A DNA stretch of 64,000 nucleotides from Prostheceraeus crozeri (Eukaryota; Platyhelminthes; Polycladida; Euryleptidae): NCBI GenBank assembly GCA_907163375.1, contig CAJQUW010016926.1, positions 1 through 64,000 on the forward strand. Direction: 5' to 3'. The translations under genes and the position numbers were made by a program. Shown here in pieces: positions 23,482 through 32,320 of the stretch. Within the stretch, counting starts at the first letter, position 1; every line of letters begins with the position of its first letter. The notes below the pieces were generated by a model. That model was given only the letters and a program-made list of their open reading frames with translations. It made no database searches and was not told where the DNA came from.

Positions 23482-26276
23482 GTAAGTAAATATCTTCTAT
23501 TCGAAGTAATCAGCAGGGATTGTAAATAACTCATTGGTAAATAAAAGATTGATTATTTTTCTATCAATCAATTAATTTTAATTGGTAATTTACCAATCAA
23601 TAGTTTTTAATTGGAAATCTATCAATCAATTGATTTTTAATTGGAAATTCATCAATCAATTAGTTTCAAATGATTGACAGTTCTCTTAATAGGCCTACGT
23701 AAACCTTAATAATTGCATTCATTCGTTAGACCCCAGATGTGATTCATTTTCTCGACAAACATTGTTGGATGTCAGCCACAACATCGCACGTCTCCCTAGA
23801 ATGAAAGGCACATTCGACGAGTTGTCTCAATGGAGCATACGGCTAGTGGTTGACTGAACGATAACGTACATTTCCTGGATAAATCAAATGTTCCTTAGAA
23901 ATTCAAGCGCAGTCAGCAGATGACAAGTATAGTTATTGCACTGGGAGCAACAGTCGAGCGCGTAGCGCGAGACTGGCTTCCATTGCGATAACTAACTTAT
24001 CGGCACTGCTTTCTGTGCACGGTGTCACACAAATCTTCCCTTTTTCTTGTGTGAGCACATGTGTAGCACACGTGCAGCACGCTTCAGACCACTCTGGCAT
24101 TGAAACACGAACTGGACATTTCTCTCGTGTAGTTGACAGAGACACGAAGAGATTCAAGAGAAGATGAGAAGTTAAATATGTAGTCAGAATTTCACTGAGT
24201 TGTCTCTTAGTGCCTTGCTTTTATTTTAGATGATCTCCATATGAGGTCAAACATAAAACGTCATTGATTGTTCGTTTAAATCACTTCGATTTTATTGCAA
24301 TTTCTAAGTGTGATTTTAGGAATGTTTTATGGAACGTGTTATGAGGAGCACGCGTCATACCGCTGTGGAACAGAAACCCGGAGTAATTATTTCTCTAATA
24401 TGAGTGACAGCGACATGTGATAATTAATTGGAAGTCTGCAGTCCGAGAATTGAGAGAAGATGATTAGAATCAAATACTTTTAGATTTTCATTAAAGTGTC
24501 TAGTTTCCTTGCTTTTCCATTATCTCTACACTTCATGATTAATAGTCTGGAGTCTAAGAAATTTAAAGATTGTGAGACGCAAGCATTTAGAAATTTTGAC
24601 AGAAGTGTGCATGTTCTATGTTTTCGCTCCATTTTATCACTACATTTGGGCTGACCGCTTTCTTTCCACAACATCGATAATTTCTTCCACTTCACTGTGT
24701 GATCAATTTTCTAGGAGCGATAAAGTCCATACGTTTCCTTTGGTGTCAGTTATCTATATTCTCACTTATTTATGTGTAATTTTATATGTATTATGGTTTT
24801 CATCACTCCCAGAACTTCATCCTTCCTTACTTCATGTTTAAAAATTTGCTTTGTGCTGCTTTCTCGATTATATGTGCTCTTCGTTACTTTGCATATAGGC
24901 TACTCATTGGTTGATATTCGCGATTTGCATCAATTAGAATACTTTCAATATTTCGTCCGTTTTTTGGTATATTTCATTATACACGGGGGAATGGGATAGT
25001 AGCTTATTATTCACGGAGACTGGAACATAGCCTAGCACAATTAAAATCTGGGAATCATAGCATAATTTGCGTGTTTTAATTATAAATGTGGAGGTGATTT
25101 ACATAGGATTTATTATAACATTAATACTTTTTAACTTTGGGATTTTTTATAACTTTTCATAGAAGTATCTACACTTCAAGATTGATCGCTTTAATTACTA
25201 TAAGAGCAGCACGCGGAATAAATTAATTGTCTGAAGTATAAGAAATTGAAGGATTAAGGCAGCTGCCGGTTCCATGTTTTTGTTGTACTTCATTGCTGCA
25301 TCAGGGATGACTTATACCACTTCACTATGTGATAAATTTTGGAGGAGTGAGAAAGTCTCCCACGTTTCCTATGGTGTTAATTACTTTTTCACCTATTCAT
25401 GTGCAATTGTATCTGAAGTATATTTTTCATCACTGAGAACTTTCTTTAAAATTCTCCCGCACGAATTAAGAATCTTGAAATCTTTACATCTTCTTGTGCT
25501 GATTACAATTGAAACATCTGAAACAACTTCATCTCGACTATAGAGAGCAAACTAAAAGAAATCACATTAATTACCACAAAATCTTAAGCGCCCGATCCAT
25601 GTTTTGTTTACTGTGTTTGTGTGACATGACCAAGACTTGACTTCATACATTTGTATTCTCACCCGCAAACAGACTTCACTTTCAACTTGTGTTGATGATG
25701 TAAACCTCCATTCCTACACAATGGCATTCACACATTGCATACAGCCATGATTTGGAGGAGTGCAATAAGCAACGAAAAAAGCTCGCCGTGCGATAACCAA
25801 TCCACTAGTTGGTTGTCGCACGGGAGCTCTTGTTATCGTTCGCTGTGCGATAAGGGCTAATGTTCACTAATGCTGAGAATAATTGTTCTCCGTGGTGGAA
25901 AAACTATGCTTAAATGTACATGATATGTGTGTAGGCAGTCTTTACGCCTGCGATTTTTATTTGTCAAATGGAAGTTTTTTCAAAGGAAGTTTATACATGT
26001 ATTATACAGCAAAGATTGAATACTTCGTAAAACACAGTATGACATCTGACTGATCTACAAGGAGAATATTAAGTCCTTGTTTTAATGTAGTCAAGTAGCT
26101 GATGCTTAGACAAAACAAAACAATTTCGTCAGATTATTTTGCCTGTATTGAGTTGGAAATTGCTGAAAGGATGCATATTCATGACATTGAAAATTACAAA
26201 TGCAAATATTTGTCAATGATCATCATAATAGATTGATGGAAAAACTAGGATCAATACATGTTTTAAACAGATGCAA
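23482..26276. other. Intron of the MADF gene, repeat-rich
   Basis: A minisatellite at about 23562-23668 repeats 'aatcaattagtttttaattg' variants with a unit near 33 bp. Around 24180-25450 several diverged copies of one module occur; the clearest pair is 24560-24830 and 25240-25450 ('ccacttcactgtgtgatcaa' / 'ccacttcactatgtgataaa', 'cgtttcctttggtgt' / 'cgtttcctatggtgt'). An inverted repeat at about 25789-25840 has arms 'gctcgccgtgcgataaccaa' and its near-complement ending 'cacgggagc'. No protein gene is recognised here; the open frames look accidental. Confidence 0.5.
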
Positions 26277-27151
26277 TTACTGGCGTCGGTTTGTGGATTT
26301 TTCCTGCCACGACACCTTGCCAACTTCAGAAACAAAGTACTGCTCAAATTTATTCCACACCTGTTTGGCATTCTTGGCTGGCCGATTGCTGCCGAAATGT
26401 TGTAACTGCACCGCTGGGGAAAAGTTGAAGTTATCAAGGGAATCATGTGACACAACGACGTCTTCAGAAATCAGAAAATTGTGAAGAATCACAGATGCCT
26501 GAACAAATTGAGTAACCATTTCTGGTGTCGATTGTACAGGCCGACGGAAAAAACGCCATCGTCCTGCCAATATACCGAACGCATTTTCGACCACCATTCT
26601 TGCCCTTGACAATCGATAGTACCAGGAAATGGTCTCATCAGATTTTCAGTTAACGGGAACGCTTCATCAGCCACAATGACGTGAGGAACAATTTCGTTAC
26701 GTTTTGGAAACTGCTTTGGAAGAGGAATGCCAAGACGTTCTTCATTCAAGTATCTTCCAATTTTCGAATGCGAGAAAGTACCACCGTCGCTGTTTCTTCC
26801 ATAGCCTCCAATATCCACGAAAATGAATCTATTATGTGCGTCTACCAACGCTAACAGGACTATCGAATGCTGTCCTTTGTAATTGTAATATCCGGAACCC
26901 GAACAAGGAGGCGCCTGGAGAACAATATGTTTCCCGTCTAAAGATCCAACACAATTAGGAAAATTCCACTTTTTGAAAATCTTTCTCAATTTCTTTCCAT
27001 TGTTCGGAAGTTGGAGCAGGAAGGTACCTTGAAAGAAGAAGTCTCCAAATAACGGCAGTCGTTTCCTGCAGAATTTCATGCACCGTACTGTGTCCAACGC
27101 GATAGCTGAACGCAATCGTCTGGTAGCTGTCTCCAGTCGCCAAAAATCTGA
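26277..27151 (-). pseudogene. PIF/Harbinger-type nuclease (DDE_Tnp_4), two frame breaks
   Basis: On the minus strand an acceptor (atcatttcag) precedes FLATGDSYQTIAFSYRVGHS, the helical region before the nuclease domain. The frame breaks near 26965 (after EKDFQK) and resumes with WNFPNCVGSLDGKHIV, then HNRFIFVDIGGYGRNSDGG and HVIVADEAFPLTENLMRPFPG; it breaks again near 26605 and resumes with YRLSRARMVVENAFGILAGRW. The D of DGKH, the D of ADEAF and the E of VENAFG are the expected catalytic triad. The C-terminus ends near 26277. About 290 residues survive; the upstream exon or exons with the true start were not found. It lies antisense inside the intron of the MADF gene, the usual partner type for Harbinger nucleases. 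Two breaks make it a pseudogene unless they are sequence errors. Confidence 0.82.
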
Positions 27152-27239
27152 AATGATATTGAATTACATGTACTAGTACGCACTTACATGTATGTATAAT
27201 ATCGGTATATACGTTAGGATGTAGCCTATTCTACAAGGG

Positions 27240-27852
27240 CAGTGGCGTAGCCAGAAATTCCTCAAGGGGAGGGGGCACAAATTATGCGCTCATTCGTAAT
27301 TGTGGCCGCCTATTATGTAATAGTAAATTATTGTTTACTTACTTTACTGGATTGAATTGATTTGACATATCCTATACTGACTTATATTGATTTATGATAT
27401 ATTTATACTTTACTGATGGAATCCTCCGTAGTCAAATACTGTGCAACAACATCAACAGCTGTGGTAAGATTTTCAAAATTTTGGTACTTCTATACAAATC
27501 CGAATTATAATTCAAATCAGCAAGTTACAAATGAAACAGAAATGGGTTTGGTATTCAGTTGGTTCCGGTTTATGTTGTGGACTCTGCCGACAAAAAAATA
27601 GAATCGTCCACTCCCATGCCGAAGTTATCTAACAATTGGTTGCGGTTGATCTAAATGCTACTGTTTATATAAAGATGGGGTAATCCGTTTCGATCTTCTC
27701 CCATACTCACTCGCAAATATATTTGGAGATGTTATAGAGCAGTGAAAGATCGTTCTCCTGTAGCGTTCGTAACTCGGATTGTTGCAAAAATTCTACGACT
27801 ATGATTCCTGAGGGGGGACCATGGCCCGATGGCCCCCCCTAAATACGCTATG
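27240..27852. mobile_element. 613-bp hAT-type MITE with 8-bp target duplication
   Basis: The left end CAGTGGCGTAGCCAG and the right end, read inward, CATAGCGTATTTAGGGGGG, are imperfect inverted repeats followed by G-rich sequence on both sides. The direct repeat TACAAGGG flanks the element at 27232-27239 and 27853-27860, matching hAT target duplications. No coding capacity. It sits between MADF exon 2 and the antisense nuclease. Confidence 0.85.
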
Positions 27853-28100
27853 TACAAGGGGTACCTGGTCTTGACTTTCAGTTTTAGGATTTTTTCAACT
27901 TATTTAAGTCAAGGAAACTTTTCTACATATAGATTTAAGATAATTAGTTTGAAACAAAGGTCACTGATCAGCTACTAATGATTATTTGCGGAATTTCTAT
28001 CAAAATATTTGTATAAGATATCAGATAGACCAATTTGATAAAGACGCAATATGTGTTTCATGGCCGCTATCTCAGGTACAATAATTGTTTCAATTTGCAG

Positions 28101-28258
28101 TGGAAGATGTCAAGCGGAAATGGAAGAATTTACAGGACAGTTATTTGAGAAGTGTCAGGAAGGCTAAGAAGAGTGGATCTGGCGCTTCTGATGTTATACC
28201 GTTTTACCTATCAACTGAAATGGAATTTGTTTTAAAGTACACACGTCAAAATGAGTAA
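28101..28258 (+). pseudogene. MADF-domain protein, exon 2
   Basis: A consensus acceptor (tttcaatttgcag) precedes TGGAAGATGTC. Joined in phase 1 to exon 1 (23481), it restores the second half of a MADF domain: VEDVKRKWKNLQDSYLRSVR, then KKSGSGASDVIPFYLSTEM. The end is ambiguous. Either TAA at 28256-28258 stops the protein, or AATGA|GTAAGT at 28254/28255 is a donor to an exon that is now missing, since virus-like DNA begins about 600 bp downstream. MADF proteins often carry a BESS domain further C-terminal; none is seen here. The phase match and domain continuity across a 4.6-kb intron are strong evidence that the two exons belong together. Confidence 0.75.
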
Positions 28259-28319
28259 GTTGCGAAAAAGTATGTAGGGCCTATTTCATAATGGCTGCAT
28301 AAGTGAAGAGTAATGGGAA

Positions 28320-28860
28320 GAAGACCGTTCCAGGACAAGACAAATTCAGAAAAATTGGTATTTTTAAAAACGACATAAATTCATGAATTTGAACCCATTT
28401 TTCAGGTTTTAAAGACCTAAATTCATAAATTTAGACCATTTAAAAAGTACCATTTTTTGAAAAATTGGGTATTTTTAAAAACGACTAAATTTAAGAATTT
28501 TGGTCATTTTTCAGGTTATGAAGACCTAAATTCATAAATTTAGGCGTTTTTAAAAATACCCAATTTTTCAATATCTCAAATTTGAGAATTACAATTTTTA
28601 CCTTGAAAATCATGACCGTTCCAGGACACCGAAAAAAATCAGAAAAGTCAAGAATCTCAAATTTGAGATTATGACATTTTACTCCCAAAATCATGACCGT
28701 TCCAGGACACCGAAAATCATAAAAGTTAAGAAACTCAAATTTGAGATTATGACATTTTACTCCCAAAATCATGACCGTTCCAGGACACATCATCAAAAAA
28801 TTGGTATTTTTAAAAACGTCTAAATTCATGAATTTTATCCATTTTTCAGGTTTTAAAATA
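28320..28860. repeat. Short tandem and inverted repeats at the left edge of the virus-like array
   Basis: The phrase 'gaccgttccaggaca' occurs near 28325, 28614, 28695 and 28773; the last three are about 80 bp apart within a unit that also holds 'ctcaaatttgagattatgac'. A second phrase, 'ggtatttttaaaaacg' plus 'ctaaattcatgaatt', occurs near 28358, 28468 and 28803. An inverted repeat of 33 bp with one mismatch pairs 28460-28492 with 28536-28568. Coding potential is absent. The AT-rich virus-like genes begin just after this block. Confidence 0.7.
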
Positions 28861-28902
28861 TGAGATAACTAAAATTATGTGTCTAAAAATATTTCTTTAA
28901 AA

Positions 28903-29598
28903 ATGGAAGAAATAAAAGTGGAAGAAACCGCAAGAATATATCCTTCATTATCATATGAACGTAGTTCTACTTTAATGGACATTGAAAAAATGAATAAAGA
29001 AAAACATAAAGATAGAGTACGTTATATGAAAGATAAGGAATCTCAATTATTATTAAGATTAGAGCATTATAAAAAATTAAGAAAGAGATGGACTAAAGCT
29101 AAGAATGTAACACAAGGAATTGGCATATTCTTAACAATAAGTTTAGGTGCTTTAACAATTGTTATATCTTCAGGTGTTTTAGTAATTCCAGTAGTTGCTA
29201 CAGCTTTAACAGGTACGGATGTTTTTGCAACTTCACTTGTTACAATGTTAGATAAATCTTTAATAACTAAGAAACGAAAATCATTAAAAACTAAGCATTT
29301 ACATATTAAAGAAGTCTATGACAAATTGCATTACTACTTTCAAAGAGTATGTGATGATAATGTTATTACGTTGGATGAGATTGAAAAATTTGATCAAATA
29401 GCTAATGAAGTAAATCAAATATCATTTCAATTACAGTCAGAAAAAGTTGATGATAAGAATAAACAGGATGGCAAAATTTCTAGTGATGGTAAAATTTCTA
29501 ATGAAGAAAATGACAAAATTTTTTTAGAACAGCTAAAAACTTTAAGCGAAAATTTAAGCAAAACTTTATTAAACAAAACTTTATTAAACAAAACTTAA
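28903..29598 (+). CDS. Membrane-segment protein of the virus-like element
   Basis: An intact frame of 231 residues. The ATG at 28903 is preferred because it sits in the 'tttaaaaATG' context shared by other genes of the element; a GTG at 28879 would add eight residues. The N-terminal 75 residues are charged and helical (DIEKMNKEKHKDRVRYMKDK). Residues about 86-125 form one or two hydrophobic segments (GIFLTISLGALTIVISSGVL and following). The C-terminal half is helical and charged, ending in a short repeat (KTLLNKTLLNKT). It resembles a protein with a conserved central hydrophobic segment that I associate with animal Polinton-like elements; function unknown, possibly membrane active. Present once, outside the amplified unit. 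Confidence 0.6.
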   Translation: MEEIKVEETARIYPSLSYERSSTLMDIEKMNKEKHKDRVRYMKDKESQLLLRLEHYKKLRKRWTKAKNVTQGIGIFLTISLGALTIVISSGVLVIPVVATALTGTDVFATSLVTMLDKSLITKKRKSLKTKHLHIKEVYDKLHYYFQRVCDDNVITLDEIEKFDQIANEVNQISFQLQSEKVDDKNKQDGKISSDGKISNEENDKIFLEQLKTLSENLSKTLLNKTLLNKT

Positions 29599-29607
29599 AA
29601 CGAAAAG

Positions 29608-29766
29608 ATGTCAGACAACAAAGCAATAAAAAATAATTTGTTCAGTAAAATGTTTTTGCTGTATTCCAATGTTACCACAAAATTCAAATATTATATCTTA
29701 AAAATGGATAAAATTGGAGCTGATAATTTTAAAAGAATAAAACAATTAGAAGAGTTAATAAAATAA
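29608..29766 (+). CDS. Small 52-residue protein
   Basis: ATG at 29608 in an A-rich context (cgaaaagATG), stop at 29764-29766, nine bases before the next gene's ATG. The product is basic and helical (SDNKAIKNNLFSKMFLLYSN; ends KRIKQLEELIK). No family is recognised. Tight spacing between the genes on either side and the same strand argue that it is real rather than chance, but an open frame of this length in AT-rich DNA is weak evidence by itself. Confidence 0.4.
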   Translation: MSDNKAIKNNLFSKMFLLYSNVTTKFKYYILKMDKIGADNFKRIKQLEELIK

Positions 29767-29775
29767 AGAAATATT

Positions 29776-30519
29776 ATGAAAGAAAATCATCTTCAACATA
29801 GAATGATAAAAGCTGGTATTCAATCTGATATGTTTGAAAAAATGCAGCAAACCGAGCAAGTAAAAACTGATTTTGAGAAAACTATGAAACCATTTAAAAC
29901 TCTTGAAAAAGAACTTGCAAATAATGATAAACAAATTGATATAACAGATCCAGAGCACAAAACTATATTAGATGGCTATGGATTACTAGAATCAAACATT
30001 AATAAGAAATTACCAAAATCTATGCAATTTGAACATTCTATTTCATTTTTAGATGGAAAAACAATACCTAGATTTTATCTCGGACAAAAAGAAATATTTC
30101 CACAACCTTTTCGAGGTTTAATTTTTTCACCAGATAAATCTCCTTTTAGTTTAGATAGAAATTTTGTTGATCTTTTAAGAGGAGCAGATTTAAAAAATTA
30201 TGCTGTAGGAGATCTCATAAAATATAAAGCTATGTTAGATAGAGTTGGTGCAGCAAAATCTCTTAGACGTTATAAACAATTAGAAAATTTATTATCAACG
30301 GGAGTTAAAGTAGGGAAAGGTTTTAAAACAGAAACAACTGTATTTTTACCAGATGATCCACAAGAATTACTAAATAGATTAAATATTTTAATATCGGCAA
30401 TAAAAGAAGGACATAATTCTATTTTCAATGAAATTCATGCTATATTGAAAAGACTGTTAGAAAAGAAGATTCTAAATGAAGAGGATTATAAAAGTATAGC
30501 TGAAATATGTTGTTTCTAA
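29776..30519 (+). CDS. Conserved-type hypothetical protein of the virus-like element
   Basis: An intact frame of 247 residues starting at ATG 29776. The first third is helical and charged. The middle has SISFLDGKTIPRFYLGQKEI (about residues 89-108), then RNFVDLLRGADLKNYAVGDL and IKYKAMLDRVGAAKSLRRY (about 128-170), and the C-terminus is predicted helical. The arrangement 'short beta-rich piece, then a YxxxDLxxY-type helix' is one I associate with an uncharacterised protein recurring in animal Polinton-like elements beside capsid genes. Function unknown. Single copy here, absent from units 2 and 3. It is followed by about 80 bp of simple 'tttttatctatgatttttat' repeats. Confidence 0.55.
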   Translation: MKENHLQHRMIKAGIQSDMFEKMQQTEQVKTDFEKTMKPFKTLEKELANNDKQIDITDPEHKTILDGYGLLESNINKKLPKSMQFEHSISFLDGKTIPRFYLGQKEIFPQPFRGLIFSPDKSPFSLDRNFVDLLRGADLKNYAVGDLIKYKAMLDRVGAAKSLRRYKQLENLLSTGVKVGKGFKTETTVFLPDDPQELLNRLNILISAIKEGHNSIFNEIHAILKRLLEKKILNEEDYKSIAEICCF

Positions 30520-30598
30520 TTTTTATCTATGATTTTTATTTATAATTTTTATCTATGATTTTTATCTATAATATTTATTTAAATTTTTTAGTTAAAAA

Positions 30599-31402
30599 AT
30601 GTGTTCGAGAGAATTATCATCAGTAAATTTTGACAAAATTAATAATCATTTAAAAAATTTGACAGAGATTTTGGGTTCATCAAAATTTAGTACGACGTCA
30701 AAAATTGTAACAACTACTTCATCACACACTTGTAATTTATAACCCATTCTACATTTGGAACAAAATAAAAATTATCAAATTGCATTGACTAGTTTCTCCA
30801 CATTTAACACTATTCAAAACGTTATCAAAGATGTGAATGATCAATTTAGATACTCTACTGATAAAGGCAAAATGTGGAAAGTACTAACTTTTCTTCCTGG
30901 TTCCTACGAAGTTGAATCAATATCAAATGAAATTAAGAGACATTTAGGTATACCATTTAAAGATAAGAAGGAATTACATTTTGCAGTTGAACCGGTAGTT
31001 AATAAATTTTCTCTTACTTTAGACGAAAATCATCAAGTTGATTTTAATCATGATAGATCATTGTCAAAGCTATTAGGATTTAATAAACAAACCTATAGTC
31101 AAGGTTATCATTTAGGTGAGAAGATTCCAAAAATAACTGAAATAAATTCAATTGCTGTACATTGTGACATTATTGAAGGAGGATATATAAATGGTAAATT
31201 GTCAAATTTAATATTCAGTTTTCCAGCTTTTACTGTACCCATTGGTTATAGATTAAATGTAATTCCACAAACATTAATATATTTCCCTATTACAAGAAAA
31301 ACTATTAACAACATTAACATTAGAATCACTGATGAGAAAGGACAAGAAATAAATTTTGGAGGTGAAGAGGTTATGATAGATCTTTTGGTTAGAGAGGTAT
31401 AA
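30599..31402 (+). pseudogene. Penton-like candidate minor capsid protein, longest copy
   Basis: One frame of 268 codons from ATG 30599 (context gttaaaaaATG) to TAA 31400-31402, interrupted by a single in-frame TAA at 30740-30742. After the stop it continues with NYQIALTSFSTFNTIQNV, then a long beta-rich part and a C-terminus with LNVIPQTLIYFPITRKTINN and EINFGGEEVMIDLLV. Size, beta-strand alternation and neighbours (capsid and ATPase genes) fit the single-jelly-roll minor capsid (penton) protein of Polinton-type elements; this is inference from context. Only the last third (31147-31402) belongs to the tandem unit. The same region in units 2 and 3 lacks everything upstream. Confidence 0.5.
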
Positions 31403-31475
31403 ACTCCCACGCGAAGCTAGAGAAGTTTAATTTTCTTCTTCTTAAAAATAAAAATAAAAAATTTTTTATTAAAAA

Positions 31476-32239
31476 GTGAGTGAAGTGCCCCCATTAAATA
31501 AAAAAACTCAAATTCAATCATCATCAAAATTTATCTAATAAAGTTTTGTCAGTTATTTGCGGAAGATCAGGTTGTTAAAAACGTATCTATTATTTAAAAT
31601 TGTAACGACTCCAAATTTTTTGGATTATAACAATCTTATAATTTATACAACAACAGCAGAACAACCCGTCTATCAATTTTTAAAATATGGATTTGAAAAT
31701 AAGCTTAAAAAACAGCAATTGCTTCATTATTCAAAGAATATGAAAAATCTGAAGATGAAGAAGAAATAAGTTCGTGGTGTGAAGAAGCAGCAAAAAATAA
31801 TCAGTTAGTTGAATCCAATAAAAATAAGCATATAAAGATACAATTAATAGATGACAGTTGTAATATGCAAGATCCTAGTAAACTAGATAAAACAATGAAA
31901 CATTGTGTAATTTTTGATGATTGTGTTAATGACAGAAATCAGTCAGTTCAGAGAAATTATTTCACAAGAGGTAGACATAACAACTGTAGTGTTTTTTATT
32001 TAACACAAAGTATGTATTCATTAGACGGAAGTGTTATTAGAAAGAATGCAAATATATTTATACTATTTGAAATAAATGCAAGAAACTTAAGTGATTTGTT
32101 AAGAGATTTATGCGTAAGAAATAAAGATGAATTTAAACAATCGTGTAATAATGCTTGGTCAAAAGATTATGGCTTCATTACAATTAATATTGATAAAAAA
32201 ATTCATGATAGAGTTATAGAACATTTGTTTGCCGAGTGA
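31476..32239 (+). pseudogene. FtsK/HerA-type packaging ATPase, unit 1, broken
   Basis: Three overlapping frames cover the gene. The first contains SVICGRSGC and then hits TAA exactly where a P-loop Walker A motif would continue (about 31555-31577). The second continues KTYLLFKIVTTPNFLDY to a stop near 31769. The third (to 32239) has HCVIFDDCVNDRNQ, a Walker B-like strand, then NCSVFYLTQSMYSLDG, a sensor-like strand, and ends EHLFAE. These features fit the A32/FtsK-HerA genome-packaging ATPases of dsDNA viruses. The upstream sequence 'ttttttattaaaaa', which precedes ATG in other genes, is followed here by GTG at 31476, so the start may also be lost. Both internal frame breaks are present in units 2 and 3 too. 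Confidence 0.7.
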
Positions 32240-32320
32240 TAAAAAATATACAAATATAGTGTTATAATATTTTTTTTATTTTTATATATATCAAATTTGT
32301 CTATCTTAGAAGTTAGAAAA

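Noticed and set aside
24572-25543. Hydrophobic open frames that could be read as membrane proteins
   Set aside because: They fall in diverged tandem repeats within an intron; hydrophobicity follows from T-rich sequence.
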